NCBI GenBank assembly: GCA_944392965.1
Contig: CALXYM010000005.1
Location: forward strand, 62,001-126,000
Reading direction: 5' to 3'
DNA length: 64,000 nt
Source: an uncultured Spirochaetaceae bacterium
GTDB lineage: Bacteria; Spirochaetota; Spirochaetia; Sphaerochaetales; Sphaerochaetaceae
How positions within the stretch are numbered: position 1 is the first letter of the stretch; the number at the start of each line of letters is the position of its first letter. The translations under genes were made by a program, and so were the position numbers. Shown here piece by piece: positions 1-7,959 of the stretch. Under the pieces are notes generated by a model, which saw nothing but the letters and a program-made list of their open reading frames with translations, was not told the DNA's origin and made no database searches.

Positions 1-106
1 CCTTGTCATAGTAGGGAATATGAAGGTGCTCTGCAAGTCTCCTGCCTATAGCCCTTCCCCCTGAACCGAACTGACGCCCGATAGCGTAAATCGTCTTTTC
101 TCCCAT
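1..106 (-). CDS. Cytidylate kinase-like protein, N-terminal part
   Basis: Only the first 35 codons lie in the window and the gene runs off the left edge. The start is the ATG at 104-106, with an AAGGAGGA ribosome binding site at 111-120. The visible N-terminus contains a P-loop-like GRQFGSGGRAIG followed by RLAEHLHIPYYDK. This closely resembles the start of the gene at 28356-28973 (SREFGSGGRELG, then a CYDNE segment). The family (cytidylate kinase-like, AAA/P-loop fold) is common in anaerobes and its true substrate is usually unknown. The gene lies downstream of the flavodiiron protein on the same strand, separated by a terminator-like hairpin. Confidence 0.75.
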   Translation of the reverse strand, partial: MGEKTIYAIGRQFGSGGRAIGRRLAEHLHIPYYDK

Positions 107-185
107 GTATTATCCTCCTTTCCTATCTTTCATTATAAGGTTTTTCTTCCTGACTGAAAGAAAATTTTGAAAAATACACAAAAGT

Positions 186-208
186 GCCCCGCATACGGAA
201 CGCGGGGC
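186..208 (-). terminator. Rho-independent terminator of the flavodiiron gene
   Basis: A perfect 7-bp stem (GCCCCGC at 186-192, GCGGGGC at 202-208) with a 9-nt loop is followed on the minus strand by a T-rich stretch. It sits just after the stop codon of the flavodiiron gene. Confidence 0.75.
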
Positions 209-228
209 TAAAGAAAGGAGACAGGAAC

Positions 229-1425
229 TTATTTCAACAAGTTCTCTGCAAGATTATCAAGCTCCTTCTGAACGCTCTCCTTGGCATTGCTCAGGATGCT
301 TACAGCCTTTCCGTCAACAATTTCGATATCCTTCATGCTCTTCAGGATATCCGTCATCTTCTTGCCGCTCTGCAATGCCCATGTTCCACATTCAACGACA
401 CCTACCCTTCTCTTCTGATAAAGATGTGCCTTCAAATCAAGAAGAAGGCTTTCCATCTTCGGGAAGATCTCAAGATTGTACGTGACAGAAGCAAAGACAG
501 CCTTGGAATATCTGAAACATTCAGAAAGGAGGACGGACGCATCGGTCTTTGAAGCATCATACATATGAATATTCCTGACCCCGAGATCACCTAGCTTCAA
601 TGCAAGATACATCATCGCCTGCTCCGTGTTGCCATAGATGGAAGAGTATATGATGACGATGCCATCCTCCTCCGGTTCATACTGTGCCCATGTCTTATAT
701 TTATCTATGAACCATGCGATATCCTTTCTCCAGATCGGGCCATGGAGAGGGCATATCATACCGATCTCGAGACTGCTTGCCTTCTTTAAAAGGTTCATGA
801 CCTGGATACCATATTTTCCAACGATGTTCAGATAATACCTTCTTGCATCGTCAAGCCACTCCTTCTCAAAATCCAGCTCATCGGCAAAGAGGTTACCAGA
901 AAGAGATCCGAACGTACCGAACGCGTCAGCACTGAAAAGGACCTTCGTGAATGAATCATAGGTGACCATGACCTCAGGCCAGTGGACCATCGGTGCCAGG
1001 ACGAAAGAAAAAGAATGCTTTCCAGAGGAAAGGACATCCCCCTCTTTTACAGTCATGGAATGTGAAGAGACGTCAAAATCGTAGAACTGCGCAATGAACT
1101 GCAGTGTCTTTGCGTTTCCCACGATCTTACATTCTGGATATGCATTTATAACCGCCTCTATCGTGGCACAGTGATCCGGTTCTACATGGTTAACGATAAG
1201 ATAGTCGAGACAACGGCCGGAGAGCACTCCTTTCACATTCTCCATGAACTGTCTGGAAACACTGTGGTCAACCGTATCAAGGAGAACGGTTTTCTCATCA
1301 AGAACGAGATAGCTGTTATAGCTCACTCCCCTTTCTATCGGATAAATGTTCTCAAAGAGTTCAAGCCTTCTATCACTATATCCAACATAATAAGTATCTT
1401 CTGTTATTTTCTTTGCAAGTTGCAT
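229..1425 (-). CDS. Flavodiiron protein (A-type flavoprotein, FprA/Rd oxygen reductase family)
   Basis: The 398-residue protein has the two-domain layout of flavodiiron proteins. An N-terminal beta-lactamase-like diiron domain carries the ligand set HxExDH (H80, E82, D84, H85), H148, D167 and H228. It is followed by a flavodoxin domain with the FMN loop SSIYGNT near residues 261-267. Such proteins reduce O2 and/or NO to water or N2O in the cytoplasm of anaerobes, taking electrons from rubredoxin or a related donor. No rubredoxin gene is next to it. The start has an AGGAG site about 10 nt upstream, and a hairpin terminator follows the stop. Length and ligands are complete, so the gene should be functional. 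Whether O2 or NO is preferred cannot be read from the sequence. Confidence 0.93.
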   Translation of the reverse strand: MQLAKKITEDTYYVGYSDRRLELFENIYPIERGVSYNSYLVLDEKTVLLDTVDHSVSRQFMENVKGVLSGRCLDYLIVNHVEPDHCATIEAVINAYPECKIVGNAKTLQFIAQFYDFDVSSHSMTVKEGDVLSSGKHSFSFVLAPMVHWPEVMVTYDSFTKVLFSADAFGTFGSLSGNLFADELDFEKEWLDDARRYYLNIVGKYGIQVMNLLKKASSLEIGMICPLHGPIWRKDIAWFIDKYKTWAQYEPEEDGIVIIYSSIYGNTEQAMMYLALKLGDLGVRNIHMYDASKTDASVLLSECFRYSKAVFASVTYNLEIFPKMESLLLDLKAHLYQKRRVGVVECGTWALQSGKKMTDILKSMKDIEIVDGKAVSILSNAKESVQKELDNLAENLLK

Positions 1426-1756
1426 ATCTAATACTCCTAACGGAAGAATCCTATAATAAAAGAGAGAAAATTAAAAGGAGTAAGAGGGAAAAAGCTTTCC
1501 AGGAAGGCGATAAAAACATAAACATCTCTCAGTGAGGGGATTCACCATATGTCAAGAGAGGAAAAACTGATGAAAAACATCTCTCTTATAACACAAATAA
1601 TTGTATACATCCAAAAAAGATATTTTTTAATTTATTTTTATTGAAAAAAACTATAGCCATATCTGGAAAACGCTGTTATGATACATTCGGCCGAATTCAT
1701 TTCGGAAAGGCTTAATTTTTAAGGTAAATGATATTTATGGAGTAGAAAGAAAAAGA
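1426..1756. other. Divergent intergenic region between flavodiiron gene and dat
   Basis: This 331-base, AT-rich region separates two divergent genes and must hold both promoters. It contains a perfect 12-bp palindrome ATTCGGCCGAAT at 1685-1696, about 60 nt before the dat start, which could be an operator. I see no convincing -35/-10 pair, no ORF with a ribosome binding site and no recognisable RNA. Confidence 0.4.
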
Positions 1757-3124
1757 ATGAACAAAACATCTAAAATGTCTAACCAGTACTTCACTGACCG
1801 TCAGAATGATTTTGAATCATCTGCTAGAAGTTATCCTCGCAAGTTCCCATTTGCACTGAAAAAGGCAAAGGGATCGTACGTAGAGGATGTGGAAGGTAAC
1901 AGATACCTTGATTTTCTCTGTGGAGCAGGTACTCTTGCTCTTGGTCATAATGATGATGAGGTCAACAAGGCTATGATGGATCTGATCTCCTCAGATGCAC
2001 CACTTCACACGCTGGATCTGACAACACCTGTAAAGGATCGTTTTGTTCAGACTATTTTCTCCCTTTTACCGGAAGGATTGAGAGGGAATGCAAAAATCCA
2101 GTTCTGTTCTCCCAGTGGAACGGATGCCGTCGATGCTGCGATAAAACTCTGTAAGACGGCTACAGGAAGATCTACTGTGATCGCATTCTCAGGTGGCTAT
2201 CATGGCATGGGTCATGGAGCACTCGCTCTTACCGGAAACCATAATGCAAAAAACAAGGTTGCAAACCTCATGCCGGGTGTGCAGTTCATGCCCTACCCCT
2301 ACTCATACCGCTGTCCTTTCGGACTAGGAGGAGATGCGGGTGTAGATGCAGCATGTGCGTATTTTGAAAGGATGCTTAAAGATCCTGAGAGTGGGGTTAC
2401 GCTTCCAGCTGCTGTGATAATCGAACCTATTCAAGGAGAGGGAGGAGTGGTTCCTGCTCCTGAGAAATTCTTGAAAACCATCAGAAGAGTCACGAAAGAA
2501 CTTGATATCCCGATGATCGTCGATGAGATTCAGTGTGGAACAGGAAGAAGTGGCAGATTCTTCGCATTTGAGTATGCTGATATCGTACCAGATGTGATTC
2601 TCATGTCAAAAGCCATCGGAGGAAGCCAGCCGATGAGTGTCGTCGTATACAACAAAAGCCTCGATAAATGGACGGCTGGAGCACATGCGGGAACATTCAG
2701 AGGCAATCAGCTTGCTATGGCTGCAGGAACCGTCGTTCTGGAAAGAGTAAGCAGACCAGAGTTCCTTGCAGAAGTCATTCGCAAGGGAAATTACCTCAAG
2801 AATGAGATTGAGAAACTTCAGAAAGAGGTATCAATAATCGGAGATGTCAGGGGAAAGGGCCTGATGCTCGGAGTGGAATTCATAGATCCTAACGGAGAGA
2901 AGGATATCATGGGGCATCCGGAGCCGAGTGGAAACATCGCCGCAGAGATACAGAAAAGATGTTTTGAGAATCATCTCGTGATGGAAAAAGGTGGAAGAAA
3001 CGGATCTGTAATGAGATGTCTCTGCGCACTCACAGTCAGCGATGACGAGATCAATGAAATGCTGTCCATTTTTACAAAAGTGGTAAAAGAGGTGGATGCC
3101 CTTGTCAAAGTACACTCTATCTAA
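1757..3124 (+). CDS. dat: Diaminobutyrate--2-oxoglutarate aminotransferase
   Basis: A 455-residue class III PLP aminotransferase of full family length. The PLP contacts are visible: SGTDAVDAAIK after residue 119, the cofactor Asp in IVDEIQCGTGRSG (D256), and the Schiff-base lysine in ILMSKAIGG (K285). The product is predicted to interconvert aspartate semialdehyde plus glutamate with 2,4-diaminobutyrate plus 2-oxoglutarate. The functional call rests mainly on the neighbour: the next gene is a diaminobutyrate decarboxylase whose start overlaps this gene by 29 bp, the classic dat-ddc pair for 1,3-diaminopropane. A GGAG site lies about 15 nt before the ATG. EctB and other omega-aminotransferases belong to the same family, but no ectA or ectC is present. 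Confidence 0.87.
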   Translation: MNKTSKMSNQYFTDRQNDFESSARSYPRKFPFALKKAKGSYVEDVEGNRYLDFLCGAGTLALGHNDDEVNKAMMDLISSDAPLHTLDLTTPVKDRFVQTIFSLLPEGLRGNAKIQFCSPSGTDAVDAAIKLCKTATGRSTVIAFSGGYHGMGHGALALTGNHNAKNKVANLMPGVQFMPYPYSYRCPFGLGGDAGVDAACAYFERMLKDPESGVTLPAAVIIEPIQGEGGVVPAPEKFLKTIRRVTKELDIPMIVDEIQCGTGRSGRFFAFEYADIVPDVILMSKAIGGSQPMSVVVYNKSLDKWTAGAHAGTFRGNQLAMAAGTVVLERVSRPEFLAEVIRKGNYLKNEIEKLQKEVSIIGDVRGKGLMLGVEFIDPNGEKDIMGHPEPSGNIAAEIQKRCFENHLVMEKGGRNGSVMRCLCALTVSDDEINEMLSIFTKVVKEVDALVKVHSI

Positions 3125-4529
3125 TTCAAAAGAGGAAAGAGGTGCATATGGGAGAATCGTAGATGAGACTAAGAATGCGATTCTCTCATCCTTCTCTGAC
3201 GACTCGGCCTTCTCAGGTATTGATCCCCTGTCTCTGAGGAAAGATGTTCAATCGATATCCCTCTTGGATGATGAAGGACTTGGTTTTGACGGCACGCTCT
3301 CCCTTGTAAAGGAGAAGATAATGCCACATCTGCTCAGGACGTGGAGTAAGAGTTACATGCCTCACCTTCATTCCCCTGCCCTTCTTGAATCACTTTCTGC
3401 GGAGATGATAATCTCGGCATTTAACGACAGCCTTGATAGCTGGGATCAGGGACCAGCGGCAACGGAGATCGAAGTGATGGTCATAAAAGGGCTCTTAGAA
3501 CTCTTCGGCTTTGATAGCGAGAAAGGAGATGGCGCATTCACATCCGGAGGTAGCCAGTCGAACCTCACTGCGATAATCGCGGCAAGGGATAAATACATAA
3601 ACAAGAATAGTAACTGGGATGTAAAGAAGAGAGGATTGCCGGAAGGATATGATAGGCTCAGGCTCTATACTTCCGAGATATCTCACTTCTCAATGGATAA
3701 GAGCGCACATATCGCAGGTCTTGGATATGATGCGGTACGTCATATACCTGTAAATGAGAAATGTCAGGTGAACATTTCTGCATTTGAGAGAATGCTGAGG
3801 GAAGACACCGATAATGGATTGAAACCTTTTCTCGCAGTCGCAACCCTTGGAACCACGGATTTCGGATCAATCGACGACGTTGAGGGAATGAAAGTACTTT
3901 GTGAGAAATATGGCATGCAGCTGCACCTCGACGCGGCTTACGGCAGTGCCCTTATCCTCAGTGATAAGGAAAAGCACCGCCTTGGAAATGTCTCTCTTGC
4001 TGACTCCATCACGATAGATTTCCATAAGATGTTCCTCCTTCCGATAAGCTGTTCTGCAATCCTTTTTAAAAACGAAGAGGATCTTGATCCCTTCCTCCTT
4101 CATGCCGATTATCTCAACAGAGAAGAGGATGAGGAGGATGGATATATAAACCTCGTTGGAAAGGGAATACAGACAACAAGACGTTTTGATGCATTGAAAG
4201 TGCTATTTTCTTTCAAGGCAAGAGGAAAGAAGGAATATGGCAGGATAATCGAGAAATCCCTTAAAAATGCGGAGTACGTCTACAGAAGGCTCTCAGAGGA
4301 TCCTGATTTCATCGTGCCAGTCAAGCCAGAACTGAGTTCTGTGGTGTTTGCGCTAAGAGGAGGAGATGATTTAAACAGGAGAGTCAGACGATCCCTTTTG
4401 AACGAAGGAACCGTAATCGGACAGACCGTGAAAGACTCTCTTGTAATGCTCAAACTGACGCTTCTTAATCCAAACATAGAGCATGAGGATCTGGATTCTC
4501 TCATAAATCGGATAAAAGACTTGAAATAG
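3096..4529 (+). CDS. ddc: L-2,4-diaminobutyrate decarboxylase
   Basis: A 477-residue group II PLP decarboxylase. The fold markers are in order: the GGSQSNLTA loop (residues 151-159), HLDAAYG with the PLP-ring Asp (D279), and the cofactor lysine in DFHKMF (K311). With the upstream aminotransferase it would convert 2,4-diaminobutyrate to 1,3-diaminopropane, a polyamine precursor. The ATG lies inside the end of dat (29-bp overlap) right after GAGGTGG, so translation is probably coupled; no other in-frame ATG is available nearby. A hairpin terminator follows the stop codon. Glutamate, tyrosine and aromatic amino-acid decarboxylases share the fold, so substrate assignment depends on gene context. 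Confidence 0.87.
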   Translation: MPLSKYTLSNSKEERGAYGRIVDETKNAILSSFSDDSAFSGIDPLSLRKDVQSISLLDDEGLGFDGTLSLVKEKIMPHLLRTWSKSYMPHLHSPALLESLSAEMIISAFNDSLDSWDQGPAATEIEVMVIKGLLELFGFDSEKGDGAFTSGGSQSNLTAIIAARDKYINKNSNWDVKKRGLPEGYDRLRLYTSEISHFSMDKSAHIAGLGYDAVRHIPVNEKCQVNISAFERMLREDTDNGLKPFLAVATLGTTDFGSIDDVEGMKVLCEKYGMQLHLDAAYGSALILSDKEKHRLGNVSLADSITIDFHKMFLLPISCSAILFKNEEDLDPFLLHADYLNREEDEEDGYINLVGKGIQTTRRFDALKVLFSFKARGKKEYGRIIEKSLKNAEYVYRRLSEDPDFIVPVKPELSSVVFALRGGDDLNRRVRRSLLNEGTVIGQTVKDSLVMLKLTLLNPNIEHEDLDSLINRIKDLK

Positions 4530-4530
4530 G

Positions 4531-4551
4531 ATAAGGGGCTCAGCCCCTTAT
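4531..4551 (+). terminator. Terminator of the dat-ddc operon
   Basis: A 9-bp perfect stem (ATAAGGGGC at 4531-4539, GCCCCTTAT at 4543-4551) with a 3-nt loop begins within a few bases of the ddc stop. The T tract after it is short. Confidence 0.7.
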
Positions 4552-4687
4552 TTCATTACCCAGACATAATAAAAACCAATGTTTTTGAAATTATAAAAAC
4601 GACTCTTGCTTTTGTATTTTAAAATCTAATTTTCATGTAATTTCAAGACAAATTTAACACTTCAGAAGCTTTATACAGTTATCAGAT

Positions 4688-5065
4688 ATGAGAATTGAAG
4701 ATCTGAAAAAAGCCTTCTGGGGACGTCTGGAGATAAGAATTACAGAGTATGGATACTCTTCCCTGAGGAATTTCTGCCAGACTTATAATCTGAATTATCA
4801 GGTCATAGCAGCTGCAAGAAGAAAGATGGAATTCCCTTCAATGGAGGACGTAATACATTTCTCAGAATACCTCGATGTAGATATAAACGCACTCATCTAC
4901 GGTACTGGTTTTGAGGAGATCTTCGAAGAGAGAGAAGAACGCAGGGAAGTCACAGTTAACACGATGAGGAAATACAGGCGGATCATAGATGCACTGAAAG
5001 ATGCAGATCCGATAAGAATTGCAGCGGTCGAGATGATATTCGGACTATATAAGGAACATCGCTGA
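4688..5065 (+). CDS. Small XRE-like helix-turn-helix protein
   Basis: A 125-residue cytoplasmic protein. The first 75 residues look like a Cro/CI-type helix bundle: SLRNFCQTYNLNY and RKMEFPSMEDVIHFSEYLDVDINALIYG give the usual HTH and the helix that sets the fold. The remainder is charged and helical. Its targets are unknown. No SD sequence is seen before the ATG. A TATACA element at 4672-4677 lies only about 10 nt upstream, so the message may have almost no leader. The 3' end of the first group II intron begins 55 nt downstream. Confidence 0.65.
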   Translation: MRIEDLKKAFWGRLEIRITEYGYSSLRNFCQTYNLNYQVIAAARRKMEFPSMEDVIHFSEYLDVDINALIYGTGFEEIFEEREERREVTVNTMRKYRRIIDALKDADPIRIAAVEMIFGLYKEHR

Positions 5066-5135
5066 TTGAGGCATCCCAAAGTACAACAATTGCCGTCCTT
5101 GCATCCGATGGACAAATGATGTGATCGCGTAGACC

Positions 5136-5203
5136 CTCACGGGATTATTTCCCGTGAGTAGCCCCGCACAGAACCGTACGTGCGCAATTAACGCATACGG
5201 CTC
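5136..5203 (-). ncRNA. Group II intron domains V and VI, copy 1
   Basis: Domain V is the 33-nt segment 5171-5203 (minus strand), starting GAGCCGTATG and ending TACGGTTC. It has an 8-bp basal stem, a CG dinucleotide bulge and an upper TGCG/CGCA stem, as in bacterial group II introns. Domain VI follows as CTCACGGG/CCCGTGAG (5136-5143 with 5151-5158). Fifteen further bases lead to the 3' splice site. Confidence 0.85.
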
Positions 5204-5216
5204 TTCAAGTCAGCAT

Positions 5217-6505
5217 TCAGCTCCATATCTGAACCTTTATCGATGGAGGTGTGATGTAGTACATCCATATGCGCTTAAGTTTCTCCCATGAGAATCTGTC
5301 CTTTTGACTTCTGCGTCTCATGGTTACAAGAAATCTTCTCTTCACATATTCATAGAAACCGCTTATCGCTTTGAGATTACCGTTTACACCGTAGTAGTTA
5401 CAATGCCCTTGCAGTTTGAGATTCAGCAGTTTCATGGTGTCTGCGAGAGGCTTATGCCTCCTCTCATTTAGCCATTGCTTGACTGCTCCTCTCTTTGCTT
5501 TGAGTTTCTTCTTGCTCGTGGTGACCCTTACCATGTAATATCCTTTGCGCGCCTTTCCGTTGGAGAAGTGAATCCGAGGAAATCGAAGCTCTCTTTTGTA
5601 CCCTTGAACCGCCCGAACGGGAGAATCTTCGTCTTCTCCTCTGCTAATTCAAGAGAGAACCTTTCCATGCGAACCCTTAGTGCCTCCATGACACTCTCTG
5701 CCTCATCCTTGTTCTCGAAGAGTATGAGGAAGTCATCAGCATATCTTACGAAGCATGAATAGCCCCTGAGCCTTGGTTTTACCGCTTTCTCAAACCAGAG
5801 ATCCAGCACGTAATGCAGATAGACATTTGCGAGCACTGGAGAGATTAGTCCGCCTTGCGGAGTGCCTTTGTCGCTGTCCATTATTTCCGTGCCTTCCATT
5901 ACACCTGCAATCAGAAAACGCTTGACGTATCTTATGAAGTTCTTGTCTGCAATGTCATGCTCTAGGAACTTGATGAGCCATTCATGGTTGACGTTGTCAA
6001 AGAATCCTTTGATGTCCGCTTCAAGAACGTAATTCACCTTGTTTCTCATGACCGCATTATTTATCGTCTTCACTACGTCATGAGCGCTTCTTCCCGCTCT
6101 GAACCCGTGTGAGCAGTCTAGGAACCTTTCCTCATATACGGCATTGAGAATATCGGCCATCACTCCTTGTACGAGCCTGTCCTCGTACGAAGGTATGCCT
6201 AACGGCCTCATCTTCCCATTAGTCTTTGGAATATAGGTCCTTCTTACAGGTAGAGGCCTATACGAGAACTTCTTCATCCTCTCTAGGAGATTGCTGATGT
6301 TCTCTTCTAGGTTTTCGCCGTATTCAGCTTTGCTTACTCTATCCACACCCTTAGCCTTGTTTGCTGGCTGTTTCAAATGCATTGCTATAAGGCTTTCCCT
6401 GTTCACATTGCTCATAAGGTTCTCAACCCTCGCATAAGTGCGAGACTGTCGCCTTATTTCCTCGATTCCATTTGCCATGAATTTATTCACCTCCCGTGTG
6501 TTCAT
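5217..6505 (-). pseudogene. ltrA: Group II intron reverse transcriptase/maturase, frameshifted (copy 1)
   Basis: Two overlapping minus-strand frames together make one intron-encoded protein. The upstream part (6505-5528, 325 aa) carries RT motifs: RPLGIPSYEDR, GFRAGRSAHD, DIKGFFDNV, GTPQGGLISP and the catalytic YADD (residues 255-258). The downstream part (5534-5217, 105 aa) is the maturase domain X region with HCNYYGVNGN. The frame breaks at FLGFT near 5555-5570. The second frame reads upstream as HFSNGKARKGYYMVRVTTSKK (residue H onward), so a normal FLGFTHFSNG joint can be restored by adding four bases (a TCAC repeat unit). The identical break is present in copy 2. No endonuclease domain is visible after domain X, as is usual for class IIC. 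Confidence 0.85.
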
Positions 6506-6977
6506 GTTTTCCTCTCGGAATCACTAACTTGCCATCCCCTTCGCTCCATCTGCTTTCACACACTTCATCGCTACTATGAGATGGTCTGACTTCTGCCGGA
6601 TTTTCATACATCCTTTTCCGTTTATAGGCTTCGGTTGCATTTACTGCTCCCGCAGAATCCAGCAGACCTCCCAGGTACGCACATAGCACCTTGCACGCTC
6701 GCCGAGCTCTACGACCCCGGTGGAGCTCATCAGTCCCTCGCCTTTTCGGTTTCTGATGTTGTTGCCTGCTACTGTAGTTAGAGTATCGGCTTCCACTTAT
6801 TGATGTAACGAGGCTCAATCACTTCACTTCCGTTTCGGCTCTCGTGCTTTCCGTCCTACGCTTAATGCTGACCTCACGACCTCGCATCCAAGGACTAGAT
6901 ACCGACTGCTGGCTAGGCTTTATCGGGCAAGGAGTTTCACCTTGCTATGCTATGCACGCCGAACTGGCGCACAACCA

Positions 6978-7009
6978 CTCCATCCTTCGCTAATGCTTAG
7001 AGGATGGAG
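6978..7009 (-). repeat. Stem-loop at the 5' exon of intron copy 1 (insertion target)
   Basis: An 8-bp stem (CTCCATCC at 6978-6985, GGATGGAG at 7002-7009) with a 16-nt loop lies 5 nt upstream of the intron 5' splice site on the minus strand. Its layout (GAAAGC before the stem, TGGTT after it) resembles the right-end hairpin of IS200/IS605 elements; that origin is inferred. The flanking 26-codon open frame ending in the hairpin (KKAPSSKH) has no clear homology. Confidence 0.55.
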
Positions 7010-7113
7010 CTTTCTTGCCGATTTTATCGATAAAAACAAGTACCCAACCTTTTCCATGAGCACCTTGCCCTCTCTTTTACATTAGTGAGGCTACCCAGAT
7101 ATGAAAAAAACTT

Positions 7114-7260
7114 TTAGTTAACCAGGACAACCCTCTTTCCGGCATCGGCATCAAGACACGGTGCCTCGTTCATTGTAACGCGCAATGTCGCCAATTTCAT
7201 TTCCTCCCCTGTTCGAACAACCACTTCAGAAGAGTTCAACGCCCTTTTTCCGTAAGGGAA
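7114..7260 (-). other. Short open frame, possible gene remnant
   Basis: A minus-strand open frame of 48 codons between two stops. An internal ATG at 7198-7200 is preceded by GGGGAGGAA and would give a 28-residue peptide starting MKLATLRVTMNEAP. The composition is protein-like but I do not recognise it. It may be the tail of a gene lost when mobile DNA arrived. The rest of the 6973-7435 gap holds the target hairpin and a C10 tract. Confidence 0.3.
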
Positions 7261-7300
7261 TCAACAAAAATCAAAGTATTTAAAATTCACAAAAAACAGG

Positions 7301-7310
7301 CCCCCCCCCC
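7301..7310 (+). repeat. Poly-C tract (10 C) upstream of lipoprotein gene
   Basis: An uninterrupted run of ten C, 126 nt before the start of the lipoprotein gene at 7436. Homopolymer C/G tracts in promoter regions can vary in length and change expression in other spirochaetes. Here that role is inferred. Confidence 0.6.
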
Positions 7311-7435
7311 TAAGCAATTATGCTATACGTTAAAAGTAGATAGTTTCATGATGGGTGGAGAGTAATCGAAGAAACGTCCGCGCGTTCCGTTTAGTCCGAC
7401 TCCAATGAAGATTAAATTCAAAGGAGAAAGACAAT

Positions 7436-7912
7436 ATGAAAAAGACATTGATGGCTTTGCTTTGCGTATTCACACTTGTAGCGTTCGCTTCCTGCTCTGG
7501 AGAGACCCCTGTCCCGGAGAATCCCGGCAATGGTAAGTTTGAAATCAACATAGACGAGAACCTCTGGGGAACATGGGAGATTCTGGATGAGGACGGCAAT
7601 CCGTCAGGAAGCGCCATCTATCTCTCCCAGACTGAGTTCAATGTCGGAACGATGCTTGACGGCGAGTTCAAGCCTGGAACATCCATCAACGAGCTCTACG
7701 ACGATGCGGGAGAGTACGGCTATCCGGACAAGGCTTACTTCGCTGATAATACCAATGAAGAAGCTTATGGATTCCGGATCAACCTGGGCTCCAAAACGGC
7801 ATACAGGATATCGGTTAATAGGACCTTCCCAGGCGAAGGCACCTACGAGTACTATACGATCTCCAGTGACGGATGGGTGTCTTCCTCCATCAGCAAGGTT
7901 GCTGAGAATTGA
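7436..7912 (+). CDS. Small lipoprotein of unknown function
   Basis: A 158-residue protein with a clear lipoprotein signal: MKKT, a hydrophobic stretch, and a lipobox ending FASC with the lipidated Cys at residue 20. It should be anchored in a membrane, probably facing the periplasm or surface. The mature part is acidic and beta-rich (LWGTWEILDEDGN, SQTEFNVG, AYGFRINLGS), as in small lipocalin-like lipid-anchored domains, but I cannot assign a family. A strong AAAGGAG site precedes the ATG. The C10 tract at 7301-7310 lies in the upstream region. A hairpin shared with the convergent ATPase gene follows. Confidence 0.75.
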   Translation: MKKTLMALLCVFTLVAFASCSGETPVPENPGNGKFEINIDENLWGTWEILDEDGNPSGSAIYLSQTEFNVGTMLDGEFKPGTSINELYDDAGEYGYPDKAYFADNTNEEAYGFRINLGSKTAYRISVNRTFPGEGTYEYYTISSDGWVSSSISKVAEN

Positions 7913-7935
7913 ACGATAATCTCAATAAAAAGCGG

Positions 7936-7954
7936 GGCTGCCAAAAGGTCAGCC
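7936..7954 (-). terminator. Shared terminator between convergent genes
   Basis: GGCTGCC, an AAAA loop, then GGTCAGCC form a short stem with one bulged T. On the minus strand it is followed by CCGCTTTTTATTG, so it best serves the ATPase gene, and it may also stop the lipoprotein transcript. Confidence 0.5.
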
Positions 7955-7959
7955 TTATA

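Larger units (their letters stand above)
5121..6972 (-). mobile_element. Group II intron, copy 1 (probably class IIC), 1852 bp
   Basis: Read on the minus strand, the element begins GTGCGCC (5' end at 6972) and ends GATCAC (3' end at 5121), matching the GUGYG...AY rule of group II introns. A typical domain V and a bulged domain VI hairpin lie at the 3' end, and a reverse transcriptase/maturase gene is encoded inside. The boundaries were set by comparison with a second copy at 22288-24139 that appears identical by eye; the flanks diverge just outside. The 5' exon ends with a stem-loop (6978-6985 with 7002-7009) and a 5-nt spacer TGGTT. Insertion next to a hairpin is the known habit of class IIC introns. 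Confidence 0.88.

Noticed and set aside
6483-6818. Minus-strand open frame of 111 codons inside intron copy 1 (and 23650-23985 in copy 2)
   Set aside because: It overlaps the maturase start and the structured intron RNA 5' part; the Arg-rich product reflects folded RNA sequence, not a protein.
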